Positions 19,301-28,300 of a stretch of 44,160 bases of DNA are shown piece by piece. The stretch comes from JAPLFM01 sp964650885. Lineage in GTDB: Bacteria; Bacteroidota; Ignavibacteria; Kapaibacteriales; UBA2268. How positions within the stretch are numbered: the first letter of the stretch is position 1; every line of letters begins with the position of its first letter. The DNA is taken from the NCBI GenBank assembly GCA_964650885.1, contig CAZYXG010000015.1:1-44160 (forward strand), read 5' to 3'. The notes under the pieces are model-generated. The model worked only from the letters and a program-made list of their open reading frames with translations, was not told where the DNA came from and did no database searches. A program made the translations under genes and the position numbers.

Positions 19301-22300
19301 ACAGCTGGAACTGTAAACTTTTTGGGTGCATCAACAAATGTAACAATACCGAGTGCCTCTTCAAATCCTGGTGTAGCACAGTATTTTAATTTGAAAGTGA
19401 GTGGTACATATACTTCGAGTGTGAATTTTAATAATGGCGAAACAAGAATTGCAAAGGATTTTGATATATCTAATGCTTATTTTTCAGGTACTGCCACTCA
19501 AAGATTCTTTACAGCTGGATCTACTATATTATTTAATGGTAATAGTGGAACTCAGTCAATTCAAAATAAACCAGAATTCCCTAATAACCCAGTTTCATTT
19601 TTAAATTTTGATAATTTAATTATTGATGGAGCTAGTGAAAAATTACTTACGAATGCGAGTGGCACTACCACATATAAAGTACTTGGTAATTTGACACTTA
19701 GAAATTCGGCTACTTTCAATCCTGGCGTTAACGATATTGAGGTGCAAGGAGATTGGACCAATAGCGGTACTGCAACATTCTTTACACCAAACACTAGTTC
19801 GACCACAATAAACTCAATTGTAAGTTCTGTTTCTCGATTTTTAACTATGGGTTCCATAATAAGAAATCCATTTTATAATCTAATTATCGCAGGACCAGGG
19901 AATGTAGTTATCAATGATAATTTATTAGTTAATAATAATTTTACTATCTCAAATTTATCTAATTTCTTTACTGGCTCACAAAGCTTTACTTTGTTAGGCA
20001 ATTGGACAAACAATGGCGGGGTATTCAGTCCGCAGACTTCTACTATTACATTGCTTGGCGTGAATACTCAAACATTTACTAAAACAAGTATAGGCAATGA
20101 ACAGTTTAATGACTTATTTGTCAATAATCCTAAAGGAATAAATATATCTAATGTGGGTACAACTACTGATAATGGATTTTATATAAATAATAATATTCAT
20201 TTGCTATCTGGAATTGTTACAGCGAGAAATAGACAAGTTACTGTAGTTAATAATTTATTGAGAACTGGTTTGACTCCTGGACACATAGATGGACCATTGA
20301 GAAAGAACGTTACTTCAAATAGCAATACCATTACTTATGAAGTAGGTTACTCAGATAGATACACACCAACTACTTTGGAATTTAATGGAAATTCTGGAGT
20401 GGCAGGTTTGCTGGAAGTGACAGCAGACACATTGAATACTTCCACAACTTATGGTATTTTCCATAATGGCTCGAACATCTTGCCAGCAAACAATTCAATG
20501 GCTTATAACAAAAGTGTATTGAGACAATGGAAAGTAGCAATTCCTTCAGGAAGTGCATTCACTTTGGGAAGCCCAACAAGAACAGTTGACTTAACATTTA
20601 ACTTTATAAATGGTGTGGATCCTAATGGAGATTTAAGAAATAGTTCCAATCCTACACTTTATGAATCCAGAATCTGGGACGGTGTTTTATGGACTACTCC
20701 AAATTTAGTAGCTCCACTAATAGGAACTCGAACTGCAAGCACATCGCAACTTAATAAAGTTAGTACTCTTGGCTATTATATGATAGGGGAGCCGACTAAT
20801 TTAACTTTCTATAGTAAAGCTAGTGGAAACTGGACAACACCAACTAATTGGTCAACTCAGAGTTACACTGGCGTGGCTGCTACTATTGAACCAGTAGATG
20901 GATCCACAATATATATTGGTAATAGTACTTCAATTACTTTAAATACAGATAAAACATTTTCAAATCCAACTAACATTATATTAGATTCAAATGGTGTGCT
21001 ACTTACTAATACACAGGTTGTAATTGGAGCTAGCTCTACATTTACAATGCGTGAAAAAAGTACATTACATATTGGAAGTGTTGTTGGAATTAGAGCTGCT
21101 GGAAGCAATGGAAATATACAAGTAGGAACTAGAAACTATAATGGACTTAATAACCACAATCAAAGTAGTTTTGTTTATACTTTAGCTGGCGATCAAACTC
21201 AATTAGATGAAGCAATTCCTGATACTATTGCTTTTTTACGCTTGAATAAATCTAGTGGCACTCTTACTTGGAATAAATCTAATATTACTATAACAGATAG
21301 TTTAGGAATTCAGTCTGGTGTTTTTAGACCCGCTAGTCGTGTCTCTTTGCAAGGTAATTTAGGAGTTTATAGCAATAGTGCAAGCTTTAATCCTAATGTT
21401 CAAACATTTGAGTTTGCTGGTTCAAAAAATCAATTTGTAACGGCTTACGCAAATTTGGATTTTTATAATTTAAGTATAAAAAATAGTTTATCGAATGGTT
21501 ATATAAAATTTAATAATACAGGTGCTGCAAATAATGCTACATTTATCAATGTATCAAATTCATTCTCTTTTGAAAGCTCAAATTTAGCTTATATTGATTT
21601 GTCATCTAAAGTAAATACAAGTGGAGTAGATATTGGTTTGCCAATATATAACGATGGAGAGTGGATATTTAATATACAATCAAGTTCAAGTTATAATAGA
21701 GTAAATCTTGGGCATATTGATGGTGAATTAAGAAGATGGGTGCCAACAGGAACTATTTCAAATTTTGCTTTTGATGTTGGTAGAGATGTGTTTTATAGAC
21801 CTGTTACTTTAAATTTTACTGGGACTGGTGGCGGTGAAGTAGCAGGAATTATAGGGGCTCAAAATATTTATTATTTACACCCTTCATCTACTTTTTTAGT
21901 TGATCCTGGTTATAGTTACCAAGATGAAAAATTATTGAAGCCATACTGGAGAATAACAACTCCAACTTCTTCATCTTTTAATAAGGGCAATGTAAGAACT
22001 TCAACATATAAAATGCAATATGATGATACAGATATTTTCCCAGGTGCGCAAAAAGAGTGCTTCGATATAGTTTATTGGAAGGGTGGATCAAGTACATTTT
22101 GGCAAGGTTTGACTCCTGCATTGAGACAATATAACTACGGAAGCGTATCTGGTTGCGGAGATAGGAATGTTTTAAATAGCATTGCTTCTTATTTTGTAGG
22201 ATCTTCTGCAACTTCTACTCAAGCAAATACAATTGCAGCTGGAATTGATTTTGGTTATACTAATTTATCATTAGCAGCAAACAATAGATTATTATTAGCA

Positions 22301-25300
22301 GATTTTTTAGCTGGGCAGCAAGGGAATAATTTAACATTCTATTATAGTAAGAATAATGGAAATTGGTCTGACCCTAATACATGGGTAACTGGTAGTTATT
22401 CTAGTACAGTTAATTCCACAGGAAGTTTCCCAAATAGAAGACTTGACGGTGCAAAAATAGGCGAAGGTAAAACTGTTACTTTAAATTGCAATATTGGTGG
22501 TGGTGTTGCTGGATCAAGTGGAAGTGAGCAATGGAATCAACAGCGTCTTGGTTCTGTTATAGTAGAAGAAACTGCTGGTGGAAAAGGTAAGCTCGAAATG
22601 AGATCTTACACTATTAAAACATCAGTTATGCAAATTAAAGACGGTGGTATTTTAGAAACTGGATCTGTGGATGGATTCCCAAGTGTTGCTAATTCTGGGA
22701 ATATTCAATTCCAAGCTAATGGCGTTTCTATTAATAAAGATTATAATTATGAATTACATAACAATGGCAATTTTCTTTATAAACCTTGGGGACGACAAGT
22801 AACTTGGGGTGCTGATAATAATTATTGTTTACCAGATTTTGATAATACAGCTAGGTCAATTTCAGATCTTGGAGTTGCTTTAGGTGGAACTTATACAAGT
22901 CCATTCTACACTCATGCAAGTACTCCTGTTGTTTTATCTTTGCGTCGCTATCTTTATTTAGCAAATGAAGTAGTTGATTTAGTTGCTGGAAATACTTATA
23001 CATTTAGGGTTACAGGTACTGCAAGAAGCTATGTTAGAGTTTGGGTAGATTATAATTATAGTGGTGCTTTTGATGTTGGAGAAAAAACACCTGATGTGCA
23101 ACAATCTGCTGGTGCACCTTTTATTGCAGATGTTTCTTTAACTATTCCAAGTTCGGCAGTGCAAGGTACTACTAGACTTAGAATTGTACTTGATAATAAC
23201 AATGGTAGTACAGACCCTTGCTCTACTGCTGATGCTACAGGCGAAGTTAAAGATTATACTGTTAATATAATAAATAGTGCAAGTTTCACTCAACTTACCT
23301 ATGTAACAGGCAATGGCGTCCCTGCAAATATTGCTAATATGACAGTGAATTCAAGTAATAGCCCAAGTGCTACTGTTACTTTAACTCAAGGATTTAACTC
23401 TTCAGGTAGTTTCACATTGACTGCAGGAAGTTTCAATAGTGGTGCAAATTCTTCTACTGTTCAAGGAGATGTGATAAATAATGCAGCAAATAATTCTTTA
23501 AATTATAGTTCATCTTTGACATTGGCTGGAAATTCTGGCACTCAAAATATTACTGGTAGTTTCAATTCTATAATAGGTTCATTAATCCTTGAAAAAAATT
23601 CAGGCGAAGTGAATATGAATAGAAATTTAACAATAAGTTCTCAATTATTTTTCAAGAAAGATAATTTGCTTAACCTTGGTACGAATAGTTTGACATTTAC
23701 TAATGCAGGCAGTGCAATTGGCTCTTCAACTGGTTTATTTTCAAATACACGAATGATTAATTGCTTAGGCACTACTTCCAGTGGTACAATATTTAAAGAT
23801 TTTACAACTGCAAATGGAAGTAAAACTTTCTTTATACCAATTGGCTCTAATGGTACTTATAATCCAGCCAATTTAGTAATGAATGCTACAACTGTTGTCA
23901 ATCCTTCAATTGGTTTGAGATTAATAAATGCACAACAGCCGAATAGATTAAATAATAATATATTAAATAAATATTGGTCTTTGATAGTATCGAACACAAG
24001 TGGAACTTTCATCCCAACTTTATTGCAATTCTATTATAACGCTTCAGATGTTAGTGGTAATGCTTCTCGCTATATACCTGGGCTTTATAATTATAACACA
24101 AGTGCTTGGGAAATTAATATAGGTACTTCGCCAATAGCGAACCCATCTCCTATCACAATAAACAATCCTCCTTTTTACAATGGAGATTGGTCGGCAGGGG
24201 AATCGAATGGATTCTTCATTGGTAGAATATTTTATAGTAAGAATAATGGTAATTGGAATGTTCCAGCTAACTGGTCAAACATTGGACATAATCCAACTGA
24301 CCCTGCTGCTTCGTATTACCCAGGCGAAGTATTCGAGCGTGATGCTGTAGTAATAGATGGACACACAATTAATTATAATGTTGCCAAATCAAATATTGAA
24401 TCTATACAAATTGGTGGAGCTTTTGCAGGTTCATCTACTTTAACAATGGGCTCCTCACCATTACTAAAAAGTTTATATATTAATTATAACGTATCAGTAA
24501 AATCAGATGGAAATATATTAGGTGCTGCCCCAACTGGTCGTAGAGATACTATTTATGTTGGTACTGATTTTGAGAATCTTTCAACTGGTTCAAATTCCGT
24601 TACATTACATACTAATAATAGTGATTATACTTTGCTTGAATTCAATACTGGTGTAACTGCTACAATCACAAGTTCTACAATTTCAGGAAGTGGTAATTGG
24701 GGTGCTTTAAATTTAGTTACATTGAATAAAACTAATGGATTGTCGGACACTTTATTTGTAAATTCTCCTACTTATGCTGCTGCAACTACTTTTTCTTCGG
24801 CATATTCTTATATTCCAACTAAAGGTGTGTTGAAACATTTCAATAGTTATTTGTTATCGTTATCAGCTACAAATAAAGACGTAATTATGCAACCGTTCTC
24901 GGGAATCTACCAAACAAGTGGTACAATTTCGAGTGGTGCTAATTTCACAAATAATATTAATACTACTTTAAATTTGGCTGGTGGTAAGTTCCAAGTTGGC
25001 GATGTCGCCGATGAGAATTTTATTTATCAAACTGGCTCCTCTGTTACGATGTCCTCAAATACATTTGTAACTGCTGGATACTATGGACCTTCAAGTGTTT
25101 CATCGAATATCAAGCTTAATATATTGAACAATGCATTGCTAGAGATTAACACACTTGGCAACAATACAGCAAGTAAAAATACATTCGATGTATCAAATTC
25201 TAATTCGACATTTACTCAGTCTTCAGGTACTATAAATATAGTAAGAGCTACTCTTGGAGCTAACGCCGACTATATTGTTAGTGCAAATGCAGCTGGCACA

Positions 25301-28300
25301 ACTATAACTGGTGGTGCGTTGCAGCTTGGTAAAAATTCAGTAACACCTGCCAATTCGCAATATAAAGTTAAAGGAACTGTCCCAATTTGGGATTTAACAA
25401 TTTCGGGTAGTTCAATTACTGGTCAAGTTTTCGAACAAGATTTTTACATACAAAACAACATATTAGCTAACACTAGCAATACTTTCCAATTGCGTGGAAA
25501 TACATTAAATCACGCAGGTAACTTGACTATAAATGGATTATTTGATCCAATTACAGGTTCTGCTAATACTGATTCTCGTATTTATAATTTGTATGGTTCT
25601 AATAATCAAAATATATATAATGCACTTGGTTCAGGTATAGAAATTTTTAATTTGACTTTATCAAAGCCTGCTGGAACTGTAACTTTGGCAGCAACAGGTA
25701 ATTCAAATATAATTATTAGAAACAGACTCGACTTTGCTTCTAATAATAGTGCATATATTGATGCTTCATCTGGTTCGTTCTCACGATTTGTGGAGTTATC
25801 TCCATCAGGTGGAAGTAATCCAGATGTTTATCGTTCTGGTTTAGGGCACGTTCATGGAAAAGTTAAAAGGTATATAACAAATCTGCCATCGGTTGTAACG
25901 TTCCCTGTCGGTGGAGCAAACATTAACTTGTACCGACCGATTGTAGTAACTACCACTAATTCAGGTGCTACACCAGGTATTCTAACTGGTGCAAATTATC
26001 CTTTGGATCATCCTAAATTGGATTTTAACTTTATATCTTTGACCAAAACAGTTCCAGCATATTGGAATTTAACAACGGAAGGATTTGCCTTAGCGAATAA
26101 TCAAACTTTCAAATTAGGGCTTGGTTATAACAATCCTCTTGATATTCGTAATGGTGCACTAAATGGATTTTTAGAGCAATTCCAATGGATGCTACCGTGT
26201 CCAACACCTTATGCAAATTGTCCTGGTTCTGGAACTTGGACTACATTAAAAAATGATGCAAAAACTCCTGGCTTGCTAACGGCAAAATTAAATAGTACAT
26301 TTGGAGATTACGCTGTTTCCGAACCATCAGGTTTGACTTATTATTCTATTAAAAACGGTAATTGGGACGACCCAAGCTGCTGGTCGAATTCAGATTATAC
26401 AAGTACTATAACTGCTGTTACATATCCACAGCTTGGTTCTGATATTGTTAAAATAGGTAATAATAAAAAAATTACTTTACCAGACAATTTCACTTCTCCA
26501 ACTATTAGAGCATTGTATTTAGAAAATTATTTAGGTAATCCAGGAACTTTCGATATTAGAGGACAGTTGAAAGGTATTACTGGTGATATATTTGCTATTG
26601 ATGATGGTTGTACTATTGAAATAGAACCATATATTTGCTTTTTAAATTCAACAAGTTCAGGTCTGTTAAGATTCACGAACCGTACATTTGGTTTGGCGAG
26701 ATATGTATTTAACAATACTAGTAAACAAGTCGGAACAGGACCTGGTTTTCCAGATAATGTTAGGACTGTAATTTCGGAATTGAAAGGTACAAATGGAAAT
26801 AATATTTTTGAATTTAATAATAGTTCAAATAATTTATTTATAGAAGACTCGCTTTATATAAAACAAGGTAGATTTGCTGCGAAAACATCTGCTCCAATAT
26901 TAATTGGAAAAGCTTTAATTTTAGGTGAGTTTACAAACTGGGATTCTACTGAACACGAAATAATATTCGATGGGCCATCTTCTAAAACTATTTCTGTTGG
27001 GAACCAAAGAGGGTTGCCATTACACAAATTGACATTGAAAGATGGAAATGTGGAGCTTTATCGTGGAACAACAGGTTTGTCTTCGTCCACTAATACAGTA
27101 AGAGTTACAAATCAACTTAAGTTTGATAGTACTGGAAGAATCAACACAAGATTGGGCGATAGGAAAGTAATTGTATTTGATAATGCAAGTATTATAAGAA
27201 CAAATGCTGCCACATCAGGTTATGTTGATGGTAAATTAGCAAGGAATTATTCTGCAAGTTCTGGAACTCTTCTCTATGAAGTTGGGAATTCTACGACATA
27301 TTCGCCTGCCACTTTAGAACTAACTAATGGCTCTGGTACTGCTGGTTATGTGGATATGATAGTACAGACACCTGTTGCCGATGAACCATTCACAGGCAAT
27401 AGATTTGATATTAATAGAAAAATCAATAGATATTGGTCTGTTAGTTCTGCTGATAATATTTTCCAATTGGGAAATCGCAGACCTAGCACTACATTTGGAA
27501 TCACAACTCCAGAAAAAAATTCTATCACTTTCACTGACTTAGTTGTTCGTAGGTATAACACAACTGAATCATACACTTGGACTGAAAAGAAAGGAAATCA
27601 ACTTTCTTGGAACTTGCCTATTAATAGTGTTGGTAATAGCGAAACATCTAAAACTTGGGATGGTTTAGGCGATTTCTTTATAGGTGCAAAAGCTAAACGA
27701 GTATTCTATTCTGTTTCAAGCGGCTCTTGGAGCAATAATTCTACTTGGGCATTCGATGCAGCAGGCACAATTCCTGCACCATCGGGCATCTATCCAAATT
27801 CAGATTGGCAAAACCCTGCTGGTTATGAATTGGAAGTGCGAGATAGCGTTGTGATTCAGAGCAATAACACTGTTACTCTCAATACTTTCCCAGAAGTTTC
27901 TTATTTGAATATTTCTTCTGGCGGCAGGTTATTAATTGATGATGATAATAAGTTCATAAGACAAAGCTCTTACGGTACATCTGCAATGTATTTGCAAAGT
28001 GGAGTGTTTGAGAATAAATCTACACTTGGAATTGATTCTGATACGGCAACGTCATTGTTTAGATTTACTCAATCTTCTATGACATTTAGCCCAACATTCA
28101 ATTATTTGTTCTCTGGAGATCAAGCTCAGAAATTTGGAACTGGTTTCCCTATCACTATTGGTAGTGCTACAATTAGTAATACTGGAAGCGGAGCAAATGG
28201 TATAGTTTCATTCCCTTCAAATACTCTTACATTGAATCAAGACTTAGTTGTTAATTCAGGTAGCTTGAGAGCTCCAAGCAATTCATTTACATTGAATTCG

